A stretch of DNA of 64,000 nucleotides from contig NZ_WWCN01000013.1 of assembly GCF_009857445.1 (NCBI RefSeq), forward strand, positions 160,590 to 224,589, in the 5' to 3' direction. The notes under the pieces were generated by a model that was not told the origin of the DNA, searched no databases, and was given only the letters and a program-made list of their open reading frames with translations. Source of the DNA: Duganella flavida. Lineage in GTDB: Bacteria; Pseudomonadota; Gammaproteobacteria; Burkholderiales; Burkholderiaceae_D. Position 1 is the first letter of the stretch; every line of letters begins with the position of its first letter. The position numbers and the translations under genes are program-made. Below are positions 17,045 through 24,677 of this stretch, piece after piece.

Positions 17045-17077
17045 CGGTGAACGGCGGAAATGGGCCGGTGAACGGCG
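17045..17077 (-). promoter_or_regulatory. Direct repeats, candidate LytTR-binding site
   Basis: CGGTGAACGGCG occurs at 17045-17056 and again at 17066-17077, exactly 21 bp apart, about 66 bp upstream of the operon's first ATG. On the operon strand the repeat reads CGCCGTTCACCG, close to known LytTR (AlgR-like CCGTTCGTC) boxes. The spacing equals two helical turns, as typical for LytTR dimers. Function is inferred. Confidence 0.65.
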
Positions 17078-17095
17078 AAAACAGGGTCAATTACG

Positions 17096-17254
17096 TCAAT
17101 TACGGTTGCTGCTGACTTTTTGATCGAAGGCCATCAAGCCCCAGCCAAGCTGGCGACGGATTTCGTCCGGCGTTGGCGGCGGTTTCACTTCCTGCGAACG
17201 GCGCTCAAGGTAAGCGCGGACCAGGTACTTCGAAGGGTGCGTAGTGTGTGTCAT
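17096..17254 (-). CDS. Small hypothetical protein
   Basis: 52 residues from ATG 17254, which has GGAGG about 5 nt upstream; an in-frame ATG at 17305 lacks such a site. The sequence is basic and Pro-rich (KPPPTPDEIRRQLGWGLM) with no signal peptide or membrane segment. The DEIRRQLGW stretch could be a short helix. I do not recognise a family. It is transcribed toward the LiaI-like operon and could act as an upstream gene of it. Confidence 0.5.
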   Translation of the reverse strand: MTHTTHPSKYLVRAYLERRSQEVKPPPTPDEIRRQLGWGLMAFDQKVSSNRN

Positions 17255-17337
17255 GATGGCCTCCAGCTGTAGTAGCTTGGACACCAGTTTAGCCCTGCGC
17301 CGCACAGCTCTCTGTACGGCTCCGCACCCTGCACAGA

Positions 17338-18219
17338 TCAGAGTTTTTGCTGCAAAAATTCGAGGAAACAGCTGATCCGCTGCGCCAGCTGGGTGTTGCG
17401 GTAGTAGACCGCGTGGATCTGCTGGCGGTAGCCGGTGTTATCGGCTTCCAGAACTTTCACCAGGCGGCCCGCGTCGATGTCGGCGCGGGTCATGAAGTCT
17501 GCCAGGCACACAATGCCCTGCCCGGCCAGCGCCAATTGGCGCAGCGTTTCGCCGCTGGAGGCGGTCATGGTCGGCGTAATCGGCAGGCTATTGCCGGCGG
17601 CATGGCGCAACGGCCACTGGTTGCCCAGTTCATACTGCACGAAGCCGAGCAGCGCATGCCGCGCCAGGTCTTCCGGTGCTTGCGGCGTGCCATGCTGCGC
17701 AAGGTATTCCGGACTGGCCAGCACGTGCAGCGGGCTGGAACTCAGGGCGCGCGCGTGCAGGGTCGAATCGGTCAGCGCGCCGATGCGGATGGCGATGTCG
17801 GTACGGTGCTCGATCAGGTCCGCGATCTGGTCGTTGCTGCTTAATTCCAGGCGGATGTCCGGATACATGGCGCGGAATTCGGGCACGTGCGGCACCACGC
17901 AATGCAGCATGAACGGCGACGCCGCGTCCACGCACAGGCGGCCGGCCGGCTTCTGGCGACGAATGCGGATGGTTTCTTCCGCCTCCTCCATCGCGCTCAG
18001 GATAGCGCGCGCTTTTTCCAGGAACAGGTGGCCCTCTTCGGTCAGCTCCATGCGGCGCGTGGTACGCGTCAGCAGCGAGGTGGCCAGCTTGTCCTCCAAC
18101 CGCGACAACGCGCGGCTCACGCCGGACGTAGTCTGCCCGAGGTGCACCGAGGCGGCGCTCAAAGTGCCGCTGTCGATCACGGTGATGAAGGTCTTTAAAT
18201 CGTCCGAGTTGATATCCAC
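17338..18219 (-). CDS. LysR-family transcriptional regulator
   Basis: 293 residues from GTG 18219. Upstream in-frame ATG codons lie inside the hemolysin-III gene and would give an abnormal N-terminus. The winged helix (about 1-60) reads DLKTFITVIDSGTLSAASVHLGQTTSGVSRALSRLE. The periplasmic-binding-protein-like effector domain (about 90-293) is present (GRLCVDAASPFMLHCVVPHV, IRIGALTDSTLHARAL). Total length is typical. It starts 13 nt after the hemolysin-III stop, so the two may be co-transcribed. Target and ligand are unknown. Confidence 0.9.
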   Translation of the reverse strand: MDINSDDLKTFITVIDSGTLSAASVHLGQTTSGVSRALSRLEDKLATSLLTRTTRRMELTEEGHLFLEKARAILSAMEEAEETIRIRRQKPAGRLCVDAASPFMLHCVVPHVPEFRAMYPDIRLELSSNDQIADLIEHRTDIAIRIGALTDSTLHARALSSSPLHVLASPEYLAQHGTPQAPEDLARHALLGFVQYELGNQWPLRHAAGNSLPITPTMTASSGETLRQLALAGQGIVCLADFMTRADIDAGRLVKVLEADNTGYRQQIHAVYYRNTQLAQRISCFLEFLQQKL

Positions 18220-18232
18220 GGGTGTTCCATCC

Positions 18233-18850
18233 TTACGCCACGTACAGCAGCACCGCGCCGAAATGGCATGCGCTGCCGCCCAGTACAAACAAATGCCAGA
18301 CGCCGTGGCCGTAACGCCATTTGTGGTCGGTGACGAAGAAAGCGATACCCAGTGTGTACACCAAGCCACCTACCGCCAGCCACATAAAGCCGTTCCAGCC
18401 CAGCGCATCGATCAGCGGGCTGGCGCCGATCACGCCCACCCACCCCATCGCCACATAAATCAGCAGCGACAGCACGCGCGCGCCCTTGGCAAACAAGAGT
18501 TCCTGCACGATGCCGATCACCGCCAGTCCCCATACCACGCCGAACAAGGTCCAGCCCCACGGTCCGCGCAGGCTGACCAGCGTGAACGGCGTGTAGCTGC
18601 CGGCGATGAGCAGGTAGATGGCGCAGTAATCCAACTGCCGCAGCACGTCTTTGGCGCGTCCGCGCAGGCTGTGATACAGCGTGGACGTCAGGTACAAGGC
18701 CAGCAACGTGGCGGCGTAGATGCTGCAGCTGACGATTTTCCAGGCGTCGCCGCTGCGGGCGGCCTGGATGATCAACAGGGTGCCACCGACCGCAGCCAGC
18801 GCAGCGCCGACGGTATGCGTGATGCTGTTGAAGCGCTCTCCGTAATACAT
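18233..18850 (-). CDS. Hemolysin-III / TrhA-family membrane protein
   Basis: 205 residues from ATG 18850 (MYYGERFNSITH); the longer ORF to 18976 adds a basic non-conserved stretch. A seven-helix membrane protein of the hemolysin-III/YqfA/PAQR superfamily. Family marks are RFNSITHTVGA in helix 1 with its His, TSTLYHSL after helix 3, LDYCAIYLLIAGSYTPFTL, and the C-terminal HGVWHLFVLGGSACHF. These conserved Ser, His and Asp residues form the putative metal site of PAQR-type hydrolases. Proposed roles include membrane fluidity homeostasis. It lies upstream of the LysR gene on the same strand. Confidence 0.9.
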   Translation of the reverse strand: MYYGERFNSITHTVGAALAAVGGTLLIIQAARSGDAWKIVSCSIYAATLLALYLTSTLYHSLRGRAKDVLRQLDYCAIYLLIAGSYTPFTLVSLRGPWGWTLFGVVWGLAVIGIVQELLFAKGARVLSLLIYVAMGWVGVIGASPLIDALGWNGFMWLAVGGLVYTLGIAFFVTDHKWRYGHGVWHLFVLGGSACHFGAVLLYVA

Positions 18851-19090
18851 AAATTTTCCAATGCAGAGGTGGCTGCGGCTGGGATAGCTGCGGCCACAGG
18901 CATTGTATAGCGCCTCGCTTCTACGTGCCGCCGGATTATGACGACGTGCCCTTTTGCTAGTTAGCAAAAAATTCATCGTAGCATATTTAGAATTTATTTA
19001 AAGCAATGTTACAAAATGATATACATTGGCTTGACGAGCATGCGACAACTGTCGCATACTGATCCCATTCGTCGCACAGAGGGTAGATTC

Positions 19091-19465
19091 ATGAATATTC
19101 CGTCGGTTACCGAGCTGACTTTGCTGAAAGTGCTGTGGAAGCAGCAGCCACTGAGCGCGCGCGAGATTCACGATGCCGCCGCCGGCGAGCTGGATTGGTC
19201 GTTTTCGTCCACCCGCAAGACACTGGATCGCATGCTGGAAAAGGACATGGTCGGCTTGCAGCTGGCGCATGGCGTGAATGTCTACAGCGCGCGGCTGGAG
19301 AAGGTTGGCACGCTGGCCGCGTTTGCACACGATTTCGGCCGCCGCGTGATGGAGATCGACGCACCGCTGCCGGTGACCATGTTCACCGGCTCCAAACTGG
19401 TCGACCAGCAGGAACTGGCGCAACTGGAACAAATGCTGCACGACTGGCCGGCGGACGAGGCATGA
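19091..19465 (+). CDS. BlaI/MecI-family repressor
   Basis: 124 residues from ATG 19091. Winged-helix BlaI/MecI/CopY regulator: VTELTLLKVLWKQQPLSAREI (helices 1-2) and WSFSSTRKTLDRMLEKDMV (recognition helix). The C-terminal half is the dimerisation part, where the membrane protease cuts in staphylococcal systems. The stop overlaps the next gene (ATGA), which encodes a BlaR1-type M56 protease. The pair forms the classical sense-and-cleave switch, and the operon continues into a TonB-dependent receptor. The role of the repressor at the 114-bp upstream region is inferred. Confidence 0.88.
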   Translation: MNIPSVTELTLLKVLWKQQPLSAREIHDAAAGELDWSFSSTRKTLDRMLEKDMVGLQLAHGVNVYSARLEKVGTLAAFAHDFGRRVMEIDAPLPVTMFTGSKLVDQQELAQLEQMLHDWPADEA

Positions 19466-21036
19466 TGGCGTCCCTGGCGTCGCTTCAATGGCTAGTGGCA
19501 TGCGCAAGCTGCCTGGCGGCAGGCATGCTGGTGTGGTTGATGCTGGACGGTGCTGCGCGCCTGCGTCCCGCGCTGCGAACGCGCCGGGATGTGTGGCTTG
19601 CAGCGCAATGCGTCGTGGCCTTTACCGCCGTAATACCTTTCCTGCCGCTACCGCGCAGCGCGCACATGAATATCGCACCGCAGATAACGCTCACCGCCGC
19701 GCAGCCAGCGCCGGCGCGCGCGGCCGGCGCCTCGACAGCCTCGCCGTCCTTGCCACAAACCGCAGCCTTCGACAACGGCGATGGCGAGACGGCGGCGTCG
19801 TCATCGGCGGCTGCGACTGCGGCCTTGCAAATCCTGCCTTCGCTGGCTGCGCTTTGGCTGTTGACTTACGCCGCCGGTCTGGCGTGGGCGATCGCGAAGC
19901 TGCTGCGTGCGCGGCGCTTGTGGCGCGGGCTGCTGGCAAGCGCCGAGCGTTTGTCGCCACAAGAGCTGCTCGTCCTGTGCACTGCCGATCAGTTACGAGA
20001 AATCGCCCAGCGCGGGCTGACCGTGCTGCGTACCGACGCCGCTATCTCGCCGATGCTGATCGGCGTACGTCGTCCGCGCCTGCTGCTGCCGGCCCATCTC
20101 GACACGCTATGCCGCCAGCAGCAACAAATGATCATCGCCCACGAACTGCATCACTGGCGCGTGCGCGATCCGCTGTGCCTCGCCATCGCTGCCATTCTGC
20201 AGACTATTTTCTGGTTTAATCCCGCCCTGCGCTGGATGGCAAAGCAAATGGCATGGGCGCTGGAACTCAGCTGCGATCAGCACGTCCTTGCTGGACGCCC
20301 GCAACAACAGCGCAAGCAATACGCCGCCGCCCTGCTGCGCCAATGGACGACGATCACGCCAGCCGGAGCTGCGGCCTTCGGCGGCGCAACGATCAGCGCC
20401 CGCATTCGCCACATGCAGCAAGAAGGCCTGCCTGCACTGGGCACTGCCACAACATGGCTGGTGGCCGCCGGACTGGCCTCCATTCTCGCGCTGGGCGCGA
20501 TGCTGCAACCCGCGCTGGCATTCACCGCCGCGACCAGCGAAGCAGCGGCGAGCTACAGCTCGACCTCCATCGACACTGCAACTGCGTCACCTGAAATCTG
20601 GCGCGCACCGGTGGACAAGGTTCGCGTAACCAGCTTCTTCGGCGTGATTCGCAGCGTGCTGCCGACGCCGCACCGGGGCATCGACTTTGGTGCAGCCAAA
20701 GGTACGCCGGTCCACGCAACGGCCGACGGCACCGTCATCGCCGCCGGACCGTTTGCCGAAAACGACGGCCGCTACGGCAATGTGGTCATCATCGACCACG
20801 GCGGCCAGCAGTCCTTATACGCCCATCTGGACAGCGTAAGCGTCACGCCCGGCCAGCGCGTGCAGGCAGGCCAACACATAGGCGCTGTCGGCCAAACCGG
20901 CTTTGCAACCGGCCCGCACCTGCACCTCGAACTGCGCGAGAACGGCCGGATCCTCGATCCCGCGCCAAAATTCGCCAACCTCGACGCCTACGCCACCGCC
21001 CGCGCACTCAAAGTCCGCCGCCAGCAAAAAGGATAA
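19462..21036 (+). CDS. M56 (BlaR1-like) membrane protease fused to M23 endopeptidase domain
   Basis: 524 residues. Four membrane segments (about 8-28, 44-64, 122-145, 331-355) surround an M56 domain with the gluzincin motif HELHH (H227, E228, H231) and ELSCDQHV (E268 as likely third zinc ligand). After the last membrane helix, instead of a penicillin-binding sensor, residues 380-510 form an M23/LytM domain with HRGIDFG (H404, D408), YGNVVIIDHG, LYAHLD and GPHLHLE (H486, H488). The topology puts M23 in the periplasm and M56 at the cytosolic face. This implies a sensor that binds or cuts peptidoglycan outside and inactivates BlaI inside. Mechanism inferred; motifs are direct. Confidence 0.88.
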   Translation: MMASLASLQWLVACASCLAAGMLVWLMLDGAARLRPALRTRRDVWLAAQCVVAFTAVIPFLPLPRSAHMNIAPQITLTAAQPAPARAAGASTASPSLPQTAAFDNGDGETAASSSAAATAALQILPSLAALWLLTYAAGLAWAIAKLLRARRLWRGLLASAERLSPQELLVLCTADQLREIAQRGLTVLRTDAAISPMLIGVRRPRLLLPAHLDTLCRQQQQMIIAHELHHWRVRDPLCLAIAAILQTIFWFNPALRWMAKQMAWALELSCDQHVLAGRPQQQRKQYAAALLRQWTTITPAGAAAFGGATISARIRHMQQEGLPALGTATTWLVAAGLASILALGAMLQPALAFTAATSEAAASYSSTSIDTATASPEIWRAPVDKVRVTSFFGVIRSVLPTPHRGIDFGAAKGTPVHATADGTVIAAGPFAENDGRYGNVVIIDHGGQQSLYAHLDSVSVTPGQRVQAGQHIGAVGQTGFATGPHLHLELRENGRILDPAPKFANLDAYATARALKVRRQQKG

Positions 21037-21038
21037 CC

Positions 21039-23147
21039 ATGTCGCCTCAACGCATCACCAGCAGCCTGCTGCTGGCGGTCTCCGCTTGCGCCTACGCTTC
21101 GGAAACGCCGGAACCGCAGCAAGTCCAGGTCACCGGCGCGCGCGCCGAGCAGCGCCAGCGCGAGACCACCACCAGCATCGTCATCAACCACGCTGACATC
21201 GTGCGGCAAGGCGACCAGGCGCTGGCCGATGTGCTCAAGCGCCTGCCCGGCATCAGCATCAACGGCAACGCTATCCAGATGCGCGGGCTTGGCAACGGCT
21301 ATACGCAGATACTGCTCAACGGCGAGCCGGTGGCGGCCGGTTTCTCGCTCGACGCCATCGCACCGGAAACCATCGAGCGCATCGAAATCCTGCGCAGTGC
21401 CACGGCGGAAATGAGCAACCAGGCGATGGCCGGCGCCATCAACATCATCCTGAAAAAAGCTGCGACGCGTGGCCAGCGCTCCATCACCGCCAGCGTCGCG
21501 CAACAAAACGGCGCGAACACGCCGGCACTGAGCGCACAACTCTCCGATCAAAGCGATGCTTATTCCTACAGCCTCGCCGCCGCGCTGACACGCAAGCGCA
21601 GCGAAAAACCCTTCACCGACTGGCAAGAGCAGCGCGACACCAACGACGCCATCACGCTGCTGCGCCGCACGCCGCAAACCGAATCCGGCCGCACCGACGC
21701 CCTCACCCTGACGCCGCGCCTGAACTGGAAATTCGCCGATGGCGATACCGTCAGCTGGCAAAGCTTTGCTTACATCCGCCGCGTCGACAACCTCAATCGC
21801 GCCGACGAAACGGCGCTACTTGGTGACCACAGCGAATATCCGCACAACGACGCCAACTTCATCGCCAACTTTGTCATGCTGCGCAGCGACGTCAATTGGA
21901 CGCACCTGCTGGCCGATGGCGCCAGGCTGGAAATGAAACTGGGCGCGGCCACCAACCGCCGCAGCGGCATCTTCGACTTCCACGGCCGCGATGCCGACGG
22001 CAAGCCGCTCGGCCGCCATCACGTCGACTCCGGGCCGGTGGAAAACACCGCGACCAGCACCGGCACATATCGCCATCCGTTCGGCGAACAGCACGCGATT
22101 GCGCTGGGCTGGGACGCCAGTCACGCCGTGCGCAGTGAAGACCGCAATGAAACGGTGTTCGACGCCAAGGACGTACAAATCAGCGCCAACAACGCCGACT
22201 ACCGCGCCAACGTCAATCGCCTCGCCCTGTTCGCGCAGGACGAATGGCAGGTAACAAAGCAGTATTCACTCTACCTCGGCCTGCGCCACGAACGCCTGGA
22301 CACAGCCAGCCGCGCCAACGCCGCCAATGCAGCGGATGCGCTGGACAGCCGTTCCTCGGTATGGAGCCCATCGCTGCAATCGCGCTACGCGCTGGCGAAC
22401 AAGGACGTGCTGCGACTGGCCATCAGCCGTACCTACAAAGCGCCACCGCTGGTCAAGCTGGTACCGCGCCGCTACACCAACGACAACAACAATAATCCTA
22501 CCAATCCGGATGAACAGGGCAACCCCAACCTGCGGCCGGAACTGGCATGGGGTATGGATGCGGCATACGAGCACTATCTGGGCGGCGGTGCCCTACTCAG
22601 CGTCAGCACCTACCTGCGGCGCATCCGCGACGTAACGCAATCGCGCCTGTTCCAGCAGGACGGCGTGTGGGTAGAAGCGCCGTTCAACGACGGCAACGCG
22701 CGCGCGCATGGTGTGGAGCTGGAAGCCAAGCTGCCGTTGACAAAGACGTTGGACCTGCGCGCCAACCTGTCGCGCAACTGGTCGCGCGTGGACAATGTGC
22801 CCGGCCCGGACAACCGGCTGGAATCACAAACACCAGCCACCGCCAACATCGGCGCGGATTATCGCTGGCAGCAGTTCACAGTCGGCGGCAACCTGAATTA
22901 CCAGGCCGCTGGCCCATCGCGCCAGTCATTGAAAGTGTTTAACAGCGCCAGCCCGAAACGTGAGCTGGACCTGTACGCCCTCTGGAAAGTGGGCGCGAAA
23001 ACGCAGCTACGCATCTCCGCCGCCAACCTGCTGCACCAGCAAGCCAGCGAAACCACCCTCTACACCGACAGCAGCGGCGCCACGCAGCGCATCCGTCTGA
23101 CGCCAACGTATGCCACGCTGCGCCTCATGCTGGAGCATCAACTGTAA
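21039..23147 (+). CDS. TonB-dependent outer-membrane receptor in the BlaI/M56-M23 operon
   Basis: 702 residues, starting 2 nt after the protease stop. Signal peptide (MSPQRITSSLLLAVSACAYA), TonB-box-like region (QQVQVTGARA), plug domain about 45-150 (DVLKRLPGISINGNAIQMRGLGNGYTQILLNGEPV, AIDMUT-free GAINIILKKA ending) and a beta-barrel to the C-terminus ending in aromatic-poor but alternating TYATLRLMLEHQL. Plug motifs LPGI and RGLG with LLNGEPV resemble siderophore/iron-type receptors, but the ligand is unknown. Co-expression with a BlaI/M56 switch and a peptidoglycan-type endopeptidase suggests uptake of, or response to, wall fragments or an antibiotic; this is inference. Confidence 0.88.
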   Translation: MSPQRITSSLLLAVSACAYASETPEPQQVQVTGARAEQRQRETTTSIVINHADIVRQGDQALADVLKRLPGISINGNAIQMRGLGNGYTQILLNGEPVAAGFSLDAIAPETIERIEILRSATAEMSNQAMAGAINIILKKAATRGQRSITASVAQQNGANTPALSAQLSDQSDAYSYSLAAALTRKRSEKPFTDWQEQRDTNDAITLLRRTPQTESGRTDALTLTPRLNWKFADGDTVSWQSFAYIRRVDNLNRADETALLGDHSEYPHNDANFIANFVMLRSDVNWTHLLADGARLEMKLGAATNRRSGIFDFHGRDADGKPLGRHHVDSGPVENTATSTGTYRHPFGEQHAIALGWDASHAVRSEDRNETVFDAKDVQISANNADYRANVNRLALFAQDEWQVTKQYSLYLGLRHERLDTASRANAANAADALDSRSSVWSPSLQSRYALANKDVLRLAISRTYKAPPLVKLVPRRYTNDNNNNPTNPDEQGNPNLRPELAWGMDAAYEHYLGGGALLSVSTYLRRIRDVTQSRLFQQDGVWVEAPFNDGNARAHGVELEAKLPLTKTLDLRANLSRNWSRVDNVPGPDNRLESQTPATANIGADYRWQQFTVGGNLNYQAAGPSRQSLKVFNSASPKRELDLYALWKVGAKTQLRISAANLLHQQASETTLYTDSSGATQRIRLTPTYATLRLMLEHQL

Positions 23148-23504
23148 TTAGTGGACGTTGCGTGCGATGTAGTAGACGGCGGCGGTGAGTCCTGAGCAGA
23201 CCACCGTCACGCCAACCAGCAAGCGCGTAGTCTGCTCGTGTATCGCCTTGTAGAATTCGGCCCGGACGCGTTCAACTTCGGCTTGGGTAGCCGCTGTCGC
23301 TTTGGTGGTCGCCATATCTATCTGAAGCTCATTAATAGATTTCTGCATGACGACCTGCCCGGCGCGGAGTTCAGCCTGTCCGCCGCGCAGCTCGGCTAGG
23401 GATGCCGCTAGCGCCTCGCTCCCAGTCTGCAATACGGCAGTACGAACCAGCAAGGTTCGTAGCATTTCCTCCGTCGGTGTAGTCTGGGTTTCCATGTGCG
23501 CCAT
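23148..23504 (-). CDS. Coiled-coil tail-anchored membrane protein
   Basis: 118 residues from ATG 23504 (GAGG about 6 nt upstream). Residues 10-85 are a long helix with heptad-like repeats (LAELRGGQAELRAGQVVMQKS), resembling DUF1640/CCDC90-like coiled coils. One C-terminal membrane segment follows (LLVGVTVVCSGLTAAVYYIA). The function of such proteins is not established. It converges on the TonB receptor with no gap after that gene's stop, and is divergent from the patatin gene (66 bp between starts), with which it may share a control region. Confidence 0.7.
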   Translation of the reverse strand: MAHMETQTTPTEEMLRTLLVRTAVLQTGSEALAASLAELRGGQAELRAGQVVMQKSINELQIDMATTKATAATQAEVERVRAEFYKAIHEQTTRLLVGVTVVCSGLTAAVYYIARNVH

Positions 23505-23570
23505 GTTAAGCCTCTGCCGAGGGCTGTCAAGCAAGCTGGGCGCTGCTTGCTTGTGGTATGGTTGCGTCCT

Positions 23571-24677
23571 ATGACGCAAGAATTGTATAAACCGTATAAA
23601 CGCTGCATGGTGATGGGAGGTGGAGGTTTCCGCTTCGGGATCTACATCGGCATGTATGCCGCGCTGCGGCAGGCCGGCAAGGCGCCGGATGTGCTGCTGG
23701 CCAGTTGCGGTGGGGCGATTGCCGCCGCCATCATTCACAACCTGCCCGATCCCGAGGCACAGCGCGAGTGGCTGTCGTCGGAGCAGATGTACCAGTTCTG
23801 GTGTAGCCTGCGCTCCACCGACAATGCCGTTTTACTCGGCTCCTTATTCCGCGCCGCCAAGCGCAAGATGAGCAACGCCAGCGCGCCGGTGATTCCCGAT
23901 TTATTCACCGACTACCTGTTCGAGATTCCGCCGCAGCTGCCCTTCCCTGCGGCCACCGGCACGCCGGAAGTGGATGTCGCCATCATTGGCGGCAAGCTGC
24001 TGTTCGATGAGGCGGACGTCGGCCAGCCACGCGGCCAGCGCAAGCTGTATGCGGAGACGGTATTCTGTAATGAGCGCGCCGCCGCCGCGCTGCAAGGCAT
24101 GGATTCGCCGCTCAACGCGCCGCGCTGGGGCGATCACGCCGTCGCGCAGGAGCTGCTGACCGACAGCAGCGTGGCCGTCACCGACGCTGCCCGCATCTCC
24201 ATCGCTGACATGATTTACTTCCGCTGCGCCCAGCATCGCGGCAGTGAGTACATCGGCGGCGTGCTTGATCTGTTCCCGGTCGAAATCGCGCGCGCGCTCG
24301 GCACAGAAGTCATCATGGAGTTCAAGGAAGCCTTCGACCAGGTATTCTCAATTCCCGCCTGGCGCGCGGTGCTAGGCGTGGATGGCAACGCGCGCCTGCG
24401 TTACGCCAACTCGCACCTGGCCGACATGCGCATTGATTCGTCCGACGTGTCGGTGGTGCTGGAAAAGCAGCAACTACAGCAAAAGCTGGACTGGCTGCGC
24501 AACCGCATCGAGCTGCGCATGCCGCCAAGTTACGAGGTCTTCGTGCAGCACATGCAGGACCAGTGGCAGTACGGCTACGAACGCGCCCAGGAAGCGCTGG
24601 CGCGGCCGCCACTCCAGCAGCCGCCGATCCGCCGCGCCAACCGGCACAGCAAACCGCTGGGCAGCATCGAGCCTTAG
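23571..24677 (+). CDS. Patatin-like phospholipase-family protein
   Basis: 368 residues from ATG 23571, cytoplasmic with no signal peptide. The N-terminus has the oxyanion motif MGGGGFRFGIYIGMY. The nucleophile elbow reads LLASCGGA, so the first Gly of GxSxG is replaced. A DGG-type dyad Asp is not obvious; IGGVLDLFP is the nearest candidate. The C-terminal third is helical and basic (PPIRRANRHSKPLG). It may be a lipid acyl hydrolase with altered geometry. The 3' end overlaps the convergent cNMP/reductase gene by 4 nt. It is distinct from the RssA-like patatin at 43377. Confidence 0.75.
   Translation: MTQELYKPYKRCMVMGGGGFRFGIYIGMYAALRQAGKAPDVLLASCGGAIAAAIIHNLPDPEAQREWLSSEQMYQFWCSLRSTDNAVLLGSLFRAAKRKMSNASAPVIPDLFTDYLFEIPPQLPFPAATGTPEVDVAIIGGKLLFDEADVGQPRGQRKLYAETVFCNERAAAALQGMDSPLNAPRWGDHAVAQELLTDSSVAVTDAARISIADMIYFRCAQHRGSEYIGGVLDLFPVEIARALGTEVIMEFKEAFDQVFSIPAWRAVLGVDGNARLRYANSHLADMRIDSSDVSVVLEKQQLQQKLDWLRNRIELRMPPSYEVFVQHMQDQWQYGYERAQEALARPPLQQPPIRRANRHSKPLGSIEP

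Noticed and set aside
19016..19090. Longer N-terminus for the BlaI-like protein from ATG 19016 or 19040
   Set aside because: The extra residues are not part of the BlaI fold, and ATG 19091 begins directly at the conserved first helix.
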